From positions 839,781 through 903,780 of the forward strand of contig SNWL01000005.1 in NCBI GenBank assembly GCA_004362315.1: a DNA stretch of 64,000 nucleotides, given 5' to 3'. Source of the stretch: Mycobacterium sp. BK086 (GTDB lineage Bacteria; Actinomycetota; Actinomycetes; Mycobacteriales; Mycobacteriaceae). The translations under genes were made by a program, and so were the position numbers. Of the stretch, positions 34,525 through 41,198 are shown piece by piece. The notes beneath the pieces were generated by a model, which searched no databases, had not been told where the DNA came from, and saw only the letters and a list, made by a program, of their open reading frames with translations. Numbering within the stretch: the first letter of the stretch is position 1; each line of letters begins with the position of its first letter.

Positions 34525-34803
34525 CTATAGATAGACAAAGTAGAACCCCAGCAAGAGCGCGAAAAGGCCGACCAGCCAACTGATCGTGGTGACCTTCAGC
34601 CACACCGGGGCTCGGCGCACTTCCATGAAGTGCCAGATGACCAGTTGCGTCTTCGCCGCGGCGATCAGCAGCACGACGACCGTCACCGTCGGGTTGAGCA
34701 CATGCGCGGCGCCACCGTCGCGTGCGGTCAGCCAGGACACAGCGGTGACCAGCGTCAGTACCGCCCACACGATGATCAGCGGATTACGCAGGTAGGACGT
34801 CAC
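34525..34803 (-). CDS. Cytochrome c oxidase subunit IV family protein
   Basis: A 92-residue membrane protein with three TM segments (PLIIVWAVLTLVTAVSWL, NPTVTVVVLLIAAAKTQLVIW, and the C-terminal ISWLVGLFALLLGFYFVYL). The AAAKTQLVIWHFMEVRRAPVWL motif is the hallmark of prokaryotic cytochrome oxidase subunit IV (CoxD/CyoD/NorF-like). It starts with GTG, 3 nt after the CoxIII-like gene's stop. No subunit I or II gene is in the window, so it is an orphan accessory subunit. Confidence 0.85.
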   Translation of the reverse strand: MTSYLRNPLIIVWAVLTLVTAVSWLTARDGGAAHVLNPTVTVVVLLIAAAKTQLVIWHFMEVRRAPVWLKVTTISWLVGLFALLLGFYFVYL

Positions 34804-34806
34804 AGT

Positions 34807-35406
34807 TCACCTCATCAGGTAGAGCAGCGCGAACAGGACAAGCCACAGAACGTCGACCATGTGCCAGTAGGTCGCACCCGTCTCCACGAACGAAATCCTG
34901 GGCGCCGCGGGACCCCGCAGGTTCCGGATGACGAAGCCGAGGATCACCACGCCCAGCAGAACGTGACACAGATGCATGCCCGTCATCACGAAGTAGTACA
35001 TGAAGAACAGGCTGGTTCCCGGCGTCAATCCCGCCATGATCTCGGGAACGTATTCGAACACCTTGAACACCGGGAAGGCGATGCCGAAGCCCAGCGCTAT
35101 GCCGAAGAACCGCACCGCATCCGGGACCCTGCCCGTCCGGGCCGCCGATGTCCCGAGCGCCACAAAGAGCGAACTGGTGAGCAGGACGACGGTGTTGATC
35201 GCGCCGATGTCGAGGTTCAGCCGCGCCTGGCCCTGCAGGAACAGGTCATGGTCTTGCCCGCGGTAGTACATGTAGGCGACGAAGTAGACGCCGAAGATGA
35301 GCAGGTCGCCGATGACGAAGAACCACATACTGGGCTCGCCGGGAATGTGATTGCGCACCTTGTTGTCTGGCTGCGGGGTGTTGACACTATCCGCGACGTC
35401 GGTCAC
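34807..35406 (-). CDS. Heme-copper oxidase subunit III family protein (NorE/CtaE-like)
   Basis: A 199-residue, five-TM subunit III-like protein. Typical motifs are PGEPSMWFFVIGDLLIFGVYFVAYMYYR near the N-terminus, NTVVLLTSSLFVALG, and the TGMHLCHVLLGVVIL/YWHMVDVLWLVLFALLYL end. It is short, like NorE or CyoC rather than full CtaE. Subunit III has no redox centres, so it needs a catalytic partner encoded elsewhere or has a different role. It overlaps the preceding membrane-protein gene by GTGA. Confidence 0.87.
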   Translation of the reverse strand: MTDVADSVNTPQPDNKVRNHIPGEPSMWFFVIGDLLIFGVYFVAYMYYRGQDHDLFLQGQARLNLDIGAINTVVLLTSSLFVALGTSAARTGRVPDAVRFFGIALGFGIAFPVFKVFEYVPEIMAGLTPGTSLFFMYYFVMTGMHLCHVLLGVVILGFVIRNLRGPAAPRISFVETGATYWHMVDVLWLVLFALLYLMR

Positions 35407-36179
35407 GCGGTCGCCTTCAGCCGGGGGTCGGTCGTCGCCGAATCGGCGTCGGGCCAGGCGTTCTCGAGTTCCTCGTCAGGCTGCTTCTTGATGGATCGGT
35501 AGATGCAGACGTAGACGATGATCTGCCACGACACATAGAGCACCATCGCGAACCAGAAGGTCATCAGACCGTTCCACGCGAAGGGGCCCGATTTGGCGAT
35601 CCACACCGGTGCCGCGATGAGTTCGGTGACGTACTGCCAGATGGTGTAGTAGCCAAGCCATTTCGGCAGGATATTGTTCTGGTCGAGCAGGATCGCCAGC
35701 CCGAACGACATCCACATGACGCAGAAACAACCCAGCGAGCCGATATAGGCCAGGTAGCCGAAGTCGTAGAGCATCTCCAGCGTTGACGCCGAGTATCCGG
35801 ATCGGAACGCGCCGAGGCCGAAGCAGAACATCGGGAACAGCATGCCGACGATCGCGCCGGTCATGGAGCCGACCATGATCGAGTAGCGGAAGACCGGACT
35901 GACCGACATCCGTTTGACCTGAATCAGATAGACGGCGTTCGAGACCGGCGCCAAGCCGAACGACAGCGTCAAGATGGCGCAGGCGATCAGCAGATTGTGC
36001 GACTGCATGAAGTCGACGATCTGTGACGTGGAGGCACTCGGTGACCGCGGCGGCATCATCCAGCTCAGCGGGACGAAGACGATGCCGAAGAGGTTGAAGA
36101 AGAACGGGACGCTCCAAAAGGCAATCCACTGATCGAGTTTCCGGTTCTTGCGCGGCGCGGTCGCGATGCCGTCGCTCAC
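35403..36179 (-). CDS. Six-TM membrane protein, paralogue of the upstream gene
   Basis: A 258-residue integral membrane protein. Six or seven hydrophobic segments are visible (IAFWSVPFFFNLFGIVFVPLSW, NLLIACAILTLSFGLAPVSNAVYLI, SIMVGSMTGAIVGMLFPMFCFGLGAF, LAYIGSLGCFCVMWMSFGLAILL, YYTIWQYVTELIAAPVWI, MTFWFAMVLYVSWQIIVYVCIY). It shares with the 36176-36889 protein the pattern G-x-x-AFR, a conserved LD before P(K/R)W, and KSGP-x-AWNG. The GTG at 36179 overlaps the upstream stop (GTGA); the longer frame to 36299 would run into that gene. Family and function are not recognised. Confidence 0.8.
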   Translation of the reverse strand: MSDGIATAPRKNRKLDQWIAFWSVPFFFNLFGIVFVPLSWMMPPRSPSASTSQIVDFMQSHNLLIACAILTLSFGLAPVSNAVYLIQVKRMSVSPVFRYSIMVGSMTGAIVGMLFPMFCFGLGAFRSGYSASTLEMLYDFGYLAYIGSLGCFCVMWMSFGLAILLDQNNILPKWLGYYTIWQYVTELIAAPVWIAKSGPFAWNGLMTFWFAMVLYVSWQIIVYVCIYRSIKKQPDEELENAWPDADSATTDPRLKATA

Positions 36180-36889
36180 GCGAGAACCTCCCGTTCGGCC
36201 CCCTGCTTGTTGACGATTCGAAGCAGAACCACGAACGTCACCGCGATGAACGTGGCGAGCACGACGAGCCGCAGGGTGTAGGACACGGCCCCGTTCCACG
36301 CCAGCGGGCCGGACTTGTACAGAACCGAGAACGCGCTGGGCGCCAGCAGCACGGCGATCACGATGCTGAAATGCGCCATCCAGCGCGGGAAGATCGGATC
36401 GGGGCGGGCGTCGAGATAGATGCTCACCGCAAGACAGAGGTTCTGCACGATGATGGTGCCGACCGGCGCGATGAAGAAGAACCAGGCCATATCGTTCAGG
36501 AGGCTGATGAGCTCGGGATTGCGGTCGGGCCGGAAGGCAGCCACCCCCCAGCAGTAGTCGGCGAGGATGAATGCCGTGGTGCCGATGCCGACGCAGATGA
36601 TGTAGGCGTAGGTGAAGACGCTGCTCGAGGTGGCGATGCGGGAGATCTGTACGGCGGTGACGGCGAACAGCGGAACCAGCGATCCGGCGATCAGGTTGCA
36701 GAGGATCACGACGCCCAGGATGCCGGTGTTGTTGTCCCGGAAGAACGTTGCGACCTCATCGGGGGTGAGCGTCGGCGACAGGGGCGGAGAGAAGATCGGG
36801 AACAGCAGATACGCGAGCACCAGCAGTGCCGCCGCAGGTGGGGTCGTCCAGAGCAGTATTCGTTGGCCTCGGGTGTTCATCGACACCAT
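36176..36889 (-). CDS. Six-TM membrane protein, first gene of the CoxIII/IV operon
   Basis: A 237-residue protein with six TM segments (LLWTTPPAAALLVLAYLLFP, GILGVVILCNLIAGSLVPLF, FTYAYIICVGIGTTAFILADY, AWFFFIAPVGTIIVQNLCLAV, HFSIVIAVLLAPSAFSVLY, SYTLRLVVLATFIAVTFVVLL). It is clearly related to the next gene through GVAAFR, the LD-x-PRW region and YKSGPLAWNG. No heme- or copper-ligand pattern of a catalytic oxidase subunit is seen. The ATG at 36889 or the one at 36880 is the start. The start lies 13 bp from a long palindrome, and the divergent TetR gene faces it. Confidence 0.8.
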   Translation of the reverse strand: MVSMNTRGQRILLWTTPPAAALLVLAYLLFPIFSPPLSPTLTPDEVATFFRDNNTGILGVVILCNLIAGSLVPLFAVTAVQISRIATSSSVFTYAYIICVGIGTTAFILADYCWGVAAFRPDRNPELISLLNDMAWFFFIAPVGTIIVQNLCLAVSIYLDARPDPIFPRWMAHFSIVIAVLLAPSAFSVLYKSGPLAWNGAVSYTLRLVVLATFIAVTFVVLLRIVNKQGAEREVLA

Positions 36890-36902
36890 CCAGGTCTAAC
36901 AC

Positions 36903-36926
36903 TTTCACTGTCAGATGACAATGAAA
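36903..36926. promoter_or_regulatory. Palindromic operator O1 for the CoxIII/IV operon
   Basis: The arms TTTCACTGTCA (36903-36913) and TGACAATGAAA (36916-36926) match at 10 of 11 positions around a 2-bp centre. It lies 13 bp upstream of the operon's first ATG, where a repressor would block the promoter. Confidence 0.65.
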
Positions 36927-36966
36927 TCGGCATAAAGCCAGGAAATCACTCAGGTGGAACTGGAAT

Positions 36967-36988
36967 TTCACTGACATCCTTCAGTGAA
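36967..36988. promoter_or_regulatory. Palindromic operator O2 next to the TetR gene
   Basis: The arms TTCACTGA (36967-36974) and TCAGTGAA (36981-36988) are a perfect 8-bp inverted repeat with a 6-bp spacer. It is 26 bp upstream of the TetR GTG. It shares the TTCACTG half-site with O1, so one regulator probably binds both. Confidence 0.65.
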
Positions 36989-37014
36989 GGCCAGAATTGC
37001 GGCACAATGGTCGT

Positions 37015-37635
37015 GTGCAAGAGAGCCCAACAGGCCGCGAAGCCCAACGACGCAGAACGCGTGCCCGCGTGCTCGGTGCCGCCATCGAGGAGTTCCAGCG
37101 CGCCGGTACCAGCTCTGCCGACATCAATGCGATTGTGGAGGCGGCGGGTGTCTCGCGCAGCACGTTCTACTTCCACTTCCCGACCAAGGAGCACGTGCTT
37201 CTCGAGCTGATTCGCGGCGACGAGGATCGTCTGGCCGAGGAGCTCAGCCGATTCCTCGACGCACCGCATGATTTCGCCGAGGTACTGCCCGAGATCGTGC
37301 GACTCGTGCTGGCGCTCGAAGAGCAATGGGGCATAGCACTTTTCCGCGACACCACCAGCCTTTACTTCTCGCCGACGCTGCCGCAAGAGGAAAACTGGCT
37401 ACAGCACCCGACTTTCGTGCTGCTGGCTGCCGAGATCGAGCGGGCGCGCCATCGCGGCGAACTCTACGACGATGTCGACGCCTACCACAGTGCGGCCTTC
37501 TTTCTCGTCGGTCTGTATGCGTTGCTGACCACGAACCGGGAATCGAATGCCGAACGCCACGAGGTCTTGCGGAAGTTCGTGAAAAGCAGCCTGCGCAGTA
37601 TGCAGCCGATGCCGATGCCCGCTAAACAACACTGA
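37015..37635 (+). CDS. TetR family regulator of the CoxIII/IV operon
   Basis: A 206-residue TetR protein. The HTH lies at about residues 15-62 (RVLGAAIEEFQRAGTSSADINAIVEAAGVS then RSTFYFHFPTKEHVLLE). It is divergent from the operon at 36889-33433, with two palindromes sharing TTCACTG half-sites in the gap, so autoregulation and control of the operon are likely. The GTG at 37015 is the first plausible start; a CACAAT box 6 nt upstream suggests a leaderless message. The stop codon is inside a strong terminator hairpin. Confidence 0.87.
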   Translation: MQESPTGREAQRRRTRARVLGAAIEEFQRAGTSSADINAIVEAAGVSRSTFYFHFPTKEHVLLELIRGDEDRLAEELSRFLDAPHDFAEVLPEIVRLVLALEEQWGIALFRDTTSLYFSPTLPQEENWLQHPTFVLLAAEIERARHRGELYDDVDAYHSAAFFLVGLYALLTTNRESNAERHEVLRKFVKSSLRSMQPMPMPAKQH

Positions 37636-37673
37636 GGCCCCCTCCCGTCTGCATTCGGGAGACGGCCTCAGTG
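37630..37673. terminator. Bidirectional terminator between convergent genes
   Basis: The outer arms CACTGAGGCC (37630-37639) and GGCCTCAGTG (37664-37673) pair perfectly, with inner CTCCCG/CGGGAG arms extending the stem. The TetR stop codon TGA is within the 5' arm. The stem also lies beyond the stop of the small secreted-protein gene on the minus strand, so it can serve both. Confidence 0.75.
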
Positions 37674-37682
37674 AGGCTTGTG

Positions 37683-37916
37683 TTATCGCTCGTCGAAGGC
37701 GGGCGAGGTGTTCTGGAGCTTGCCCCACTTCTTGCCGCCGTGATTCGCAATCGCGGGCGGTGCGTAGACCTTCGGGGTGGCGATGAAACTGGAACGCACG
37801 CGCTGATCACCCGATGCCATGCTGTCCGCACTGGCCATGCCGGCCAGTCCGAGGGCGGCGCCACCGAGGATGCCTGCCGAGATGAAGGGCAGTGCAAGGC
37901 GGGCGGTGATGTTCAC
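37683..37916 (-). CDS. Small secreted protein, unknown
   Basis: A 77-residue exported protein. The signal peptide (ARLALPFISAGILGGAALGLAGMASA) is cleaved before DSMAS. The mature 47 residues (RVRSSFIATPKVYAPPAIANHGGKKWGKL) are basic with no Cys. The GTG at 37916 has AGGAG 6 nt upstream, which sets the start; the frame is open to 38144 without a sensible N-terminus. Similar short 'HGGKKWG'-type proteins occur in mycobacteria, with no known role. Confidence 0.72.
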   Translation of the reverse strand: MNITARLALPFISAGILGGAALGLAGMASADSMASGDQRVRSSFIATPKVYAPPAIANHGGKKWGKLQNTSPAFDER

Positions 37917-38076
37917 GTCAATCTCCTGTTTCACAGTGTTCTTGGTGTCTGGCGCCGTTGTGGCGATGCCATAAGACTGCCTGCCAGCAGGGGGGTTGTC
38001 TGTCCGCCGGCCGGAGGGGGACGCGGCTGAATCGGATGTCCCCCGATCGGTGGACACGTGACGCCTATCCCTCACG

Positions 38077-39006
38077 TCAGTTCTGCGCTGACCGGGGAAT
38101 GAGCGATTTGCGGGGGCGCAACAGCAGCACCGCGACTCCTGCAATCACAATGCCAACCAGATTCACCAGAAGCTGAAGGGCGGAGCGTCCCGCGACCGAC
38201 CAGTCCCCCAATACCGCTGCAACAACGGCGAATCCGGCGGCGGGCACCGTCGTCACCGAGATAAAAACACCGACCAGCACACCCGATTTTGATGAGATCA
38301 GTGAGAGCATCCCAGCCGCACCGGCCAGCAGGGCGACGATGAACGACGCGGGCCCGACCCGGTAGATGAAGTCGACCTGATGGACGTTGGTGACGTCCTC
38401 GATGCTGATCCAGCCGATCGCCGCCGCTCCCATCGTGACGAACGCGGTGACCGCCATCGCGAAGGGAAGTCCGACGAGCAGAGCCAGCGCGGCCCGGCGG
38501 GCAAGCTGCGCACGCCGCTGAACCAGTGCCACCGATAGCGCGGCCAGGGGCCCGAACTCGGGACCGACCACCATGGCGCCGACAATGGTGACCGATGAAT
38601 CGGTGGCAACACCGATGGCAGCGAGCAGACACGCCAGCGTCATGAACATGACAAACGTCATCGTCAGCGTCGCGTCTTCGCGAGTCCGGGCGATCAACTC
38701 GTCCCAGACCAGGGCATCAGCCCCCTCGCCCTCGGCCTCCTCCTCGGCGCGGTGCGCTGTCGTCGACAGGACCGTTTCGAGATTGTGCAGGGTTATCGCA
38801 CCCTCATGTTGGACGTCGAGTTCCTTGAGCTTGCGGATCACGCCGTTGACGGATTCACGGGCCACGTCGGCGGTGATTTCGTCGCCCTCGGGCACGAGTG
38901 CGGCGCCCGGGAACAGCAGCAGATTGCCCACGCCCGGCTCCGCGCGCAGTACATCGAGGACCTGTTCGCGCAGACGCTTCGGTGCGATCACCCGCAAGTG
39001 CAGCAT
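38077..39006 (-). CDS. DUF389 family membrane protein
   Basis: A 309-residue protein. Residues 1-85 are a cytosolic ferredoxin-like domain (MLHLRVIAPKRLREQVLDVLRAEPGVGNLLLFPGAAL). Residues about 115-305 hold the DUF389 membrane domain with five or six TM helices and the signature SSVTIVGAMVVGPEFGPLAALSVALV. DUF389 proteins are uncharacterised; the GAM(V/L)(V/I)xPxxGP motif suggests a channel or transporter. It is followed by a 160-nt gap and the small secreted gene. No operon partner is seen. Confidence 0.86.
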   Translation of the reverse strand: MLHLRVIAPKRLREQVLDVLRAEPGVGNLLLFPGAALVPEGDEITADVARESVNGVIRKLKELDVQHEGAITLHNLETVLSTTAHRAEEEAEGEGADALVWDELIARTREDATLTMTFVMFMTLACLLAAIGVATDSSVTIVGAMVVGPEFGPLAALSVALVQRRAQLARRAALALLVGLPFAMAVTAFVTMGAAAIGWISIEDVTNVHQVDFIYRVGPASFIVALLAGAAGMLSLISSKSGVLVGVFISVTTVPAAGFAVVAAVLGDWSVAGRSALQLLVNLVGIVIAGVAVLLLRPRKSLIPRSAQN

Positions 39007-39104
39007 GCAGTCGAATTATGCTCAAAGCGTCTCTGCCGCACTGACAAACTCGCCGATATCAGCGGCTGAGAAAACTTGTCGTACCTCGCTGTCATGATGT
39101 CGTT

Positions 39105-40331
39105 ATGTCCTCGACCACAGCGCAGCCGGTGAAGCGTATTGAGGTGTTGTTCGAGGAGTTGTCGGAGTTGGCTGGTCAGCGTAATGCGATTGATGGGCGC
39201 ATTGTGGAGATCGTGGCCGAGATCGATCACGACGGGATCTGGGGCAATACCGGGGCGCGGTCGGTGTCGGCGTTGGTGGCCTGGAAGCTGGGTACGTCGT
39301 CGACGAATGCCGACACCATTGCCACGATCGCGCACCGGCTCGATGAATTCCCGCGCTGCACAGAAGGGATGCGGCAGGGTCGGCTCTCGGCTGATCAGGT
39401 CGGTGTCATCGCCGCCCGTGCCGCCGACGGTTCTGATGAGCACTATGCGGAGCTGGCGTCGGTCGCCACGGTCAGCCAGCTGCGTAAAGCGGTGAAGTTG
39501 GAGCCGCGTCCTGGCCCCGATCGCCGGCCCGAACCGAAACGCAGGATCACCAAAACCTCGGGTGAGGACACGACGACCTGGACCATCACCCTGCCCCACG
39601 TCGAAGCGGCGCCCTTCGACGCCGCGTTGCAATCCCATCACGACGCACTGGTCGCGGAGTGGAAACGCGAGCACGGCGCCGACTCCTCGGAGGTCGCGCC
39701 ACCCATGCCGAATACCACCGATGCGTTCATGAGCTTGGTCGAGGCCGGCTGGGATGCCGACGTCGCGCGCCGTCCGCACGGGCAGCGCACCACCGTCGTC
39801 GTGCACGTCGATGTCGAAAAGCGCACCGGGGAACTGCATCTGGGTCCGCTGCTCACCGACGCCGATCGCCAATACTTGACCTGTGATGCCACCTGCGAGG
39901 TCTGGTTCCAACGCGACGGTCAACCCCTCGGTGCCGGCCGCAGCACCCGCACCGTCAATCGGCGGCTGCGTCGCGCGCTGGAACACCGCGACGCCACCTG
40001 CGCGGTCCCCGGGTGTAGCGCCACCCGCGGACTGCATGCCCACCACATTCAGCACTGGGAAGACGGCGGCCCCACCAACCTCACCAATCTTGTCCTGCTG
40101 TGCCCCTATCACCACCGGGCCCATCACCGCGGCGACATCACCATCACCGGACCCGCCGAGCACCTCACGGTCACCGACTGCGATGGCGACCCACTCACGC
40201 CAGGATCGCTAGCCCGCCCGCCCAACCACTCCCCGCCCGACGTCCCGCCGTGTCCCGGCCCGATCGGCGAACGCGCGCAATGGAAGTGGTATCACCCCTT
40301 CGAACCACAACCACCGCCGTCAACCAACTAG
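39105..40331 (+). CDS. 13E12-repeat family protein with HNH nuclease domain
   Basis: A 408-residue member of the REP13E12/DUF222 family that is multicopy in mycobacteria. The DUF222 part covers residues about 10-260 (AQPVKRIEVLFEELSELAGQRNAIDGRI, then GARSVSALVAWKLG). The C-terminal HNH domain (about 295-345) has CAVPGC, LHAHHIQHWEDGGPTN and LVLLCPYHHRAHHRG: the zinc Cys pair and the H-N-H core are intact. In M. tuberculosis some 13E12 copies are integration sites for prophage-like elements; this copy has no flanking phage genes. The function is unknown; nuclease activity is likely from the intact motif. Confidence 0.9.
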   Translation: MSSTTAQPVKRIEVLFEELSELAGQRNAIDGRIVEIVAEIDHDGIWGNTGARSVSALVAWKLGTSSTNADTIATIAHRLDEFPRCTEGMRQGRLSADQVGVIAARAADGSDEHYAELASVATVSQLRKAVKLEPRPGPDRRPEPKRRITKTSGEDTTTWTITLPHVEAAPFDAALQSHHDALVAEWKREHGADSSEVAPPMPNTTDAFMSLVEAGWDADVARRPHGQRTTVVVHVDVEKRTGELHLGPLLTDADRQYLTCDATCEVWFQRDGQPLGAGRSTRTVNRRLRRALEHRDATCAVPGCSATRGLHAHHIQHWEDGGPTNLTNLVLLCPYHHRAHHRGDITITGPAEHLTVTDCDGDPLTPGSLARPPNHSPPDVPPCPGPIGERAQWKWYHPFEPQPPPSTN

Positions 40332-40342
40332 CCCGGTTCGGG

Positions 40343-41032
40343 TCAGAATTGCACGCGCTTCAGAAAGCGTTGCAGCACAGCCACGTTCCTGTCGACGTGC
40401 ACATGGTCGAGCGAGCGGCGGCGCCATAGGAAGAGCAGCAGGTCAGAAATCGGCGCGCTCACTGTCGCGTCAACCTGCCCATCCGCCGGGATGAGACTCG
40501 AGGCTCCTTCTCCGATTCGGACGGTCCACTGATCGCCGGTGTCGTCGGCGCGAAAGCGGATGGTGTGGGCTGCACCGTCGAGGTCGGGTGAGAGGCCGGG
40601 CAGTACTTCGTCGAGGAACTCGTCGACCCCGTCGACGGCGATGTCCCGATCTATCGGCTCATCGGCCCCGATCGCATTCGTGGCATCCCAGCAATGCACG
40701 GCACTCTCTTGGGCCACGCGACGCCTGACGAAACGCACCGTCTTTCGCCGTCCCCACGTCCACGCCGGCGTCTCCGGGTCTAGACCGTCGAGGACTGTTG
40801 CGGTCAGGACCACGCCGGTGCGATACCAGGCCAACAAGGCATCGTCGGCAGGCCGCTCGGGCTCACTCCACTCCTTCGGGCCCGACAGCTCCCCGCACGC
40901 CACCTTCCGCCAGAACATCTGCACGATGCCCACATGCCACACCAGATCCGCAAGCCGCCAACCCGGACAGCTGGGAACTGCGCAGTCGAGTCGCCCCTCG
41001 GCAGCACTGGCGATGCGATCGGCGGGATTCAT
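40343..41032 (-). CDS. Maleylpyruvate isomerase-family (DinB/MDMPI) protein
   Basis: A 229-residue protein with an N-terminal DinB-like four-helix metal domain (PGWRLADLVWHVGIVQMFW and VAQESAVHCWDATNAIG, the His residues expected to bind zinc) and an MDMPI C-terminal domain (DGAAHTIRFRADDTGDQWTVRIG, DATVSAPISDLLLFLWRRRSLDHVHVD). This is the family of mycothiol-dependent maleylpyruvate isomerase and related mycothiol transferases, which fits an actinobacterium. The specific reaction is not known. It converges with the 13E12 gene, 11 nt away. Confidence 0.85.
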   Translation of the reverse strand: MNPADRIASAAEGRLDCAVPSCPGWRLADLVWHVGIVQMFWRKVACGELSGPKEWSEPERPADDALLAWYRTGVVLTATVLDGLDPETPAWTWGRRKTVRFVRRRVAQESAVHCWDATNAIGADEPIDRDIAVDGVDEFLDEVLPGLSPDLDGAAHTIRFRADDTGDQWTVRIGEGASSLIPADGQVDATVSAPISDLLLFLWRRRSLDHVHVDRNVAVLQRFLKRVQF

Positions 41033-41098
41033 ACCGCGGCCATCATAGGAAAAGATCCGTGTGGATGGACCTCACGCCGAATACGGGGTGCACCCTGA

Positions 41099-41117
41099 TT
41101 GACAGCCACTTGACAGC
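41099..41117 (+). promoter_or_regulatory. Tandem TTGACAGC upstream of the asparagine synthetase gene
   Basis: TTGACAGC occurs at 41099-41106 and 41110-41117, with 11 bp between repeat starts. Either could be a -35, or the pair a regulator site; no convincing -10 follows at 17 bp from either. Confidence 0.4.
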
Positions 41118-41198
41118 AAACCGGCGGAATCGTGACCGAAATCCCGGCGTTGGCCCAAAGAGGTAGCTGGGCGACAACGATGTCGAAGGAGACGACGC

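Noticed and set aside
36180-36299. N-terminal extension of the second 6-TM protein
   Set aside because: It would overlap the upstream 6-TM gene by 120 nt; GTG 36179 overlaps that gene's stop as GTGA like its neighbours.
39105-40331. 13E12 gene as the edge of an integrated prophage
   Set aside because: No integrase, att repeat or phage structural gene is nearby; both flanks are ordinary chromosomal genes.
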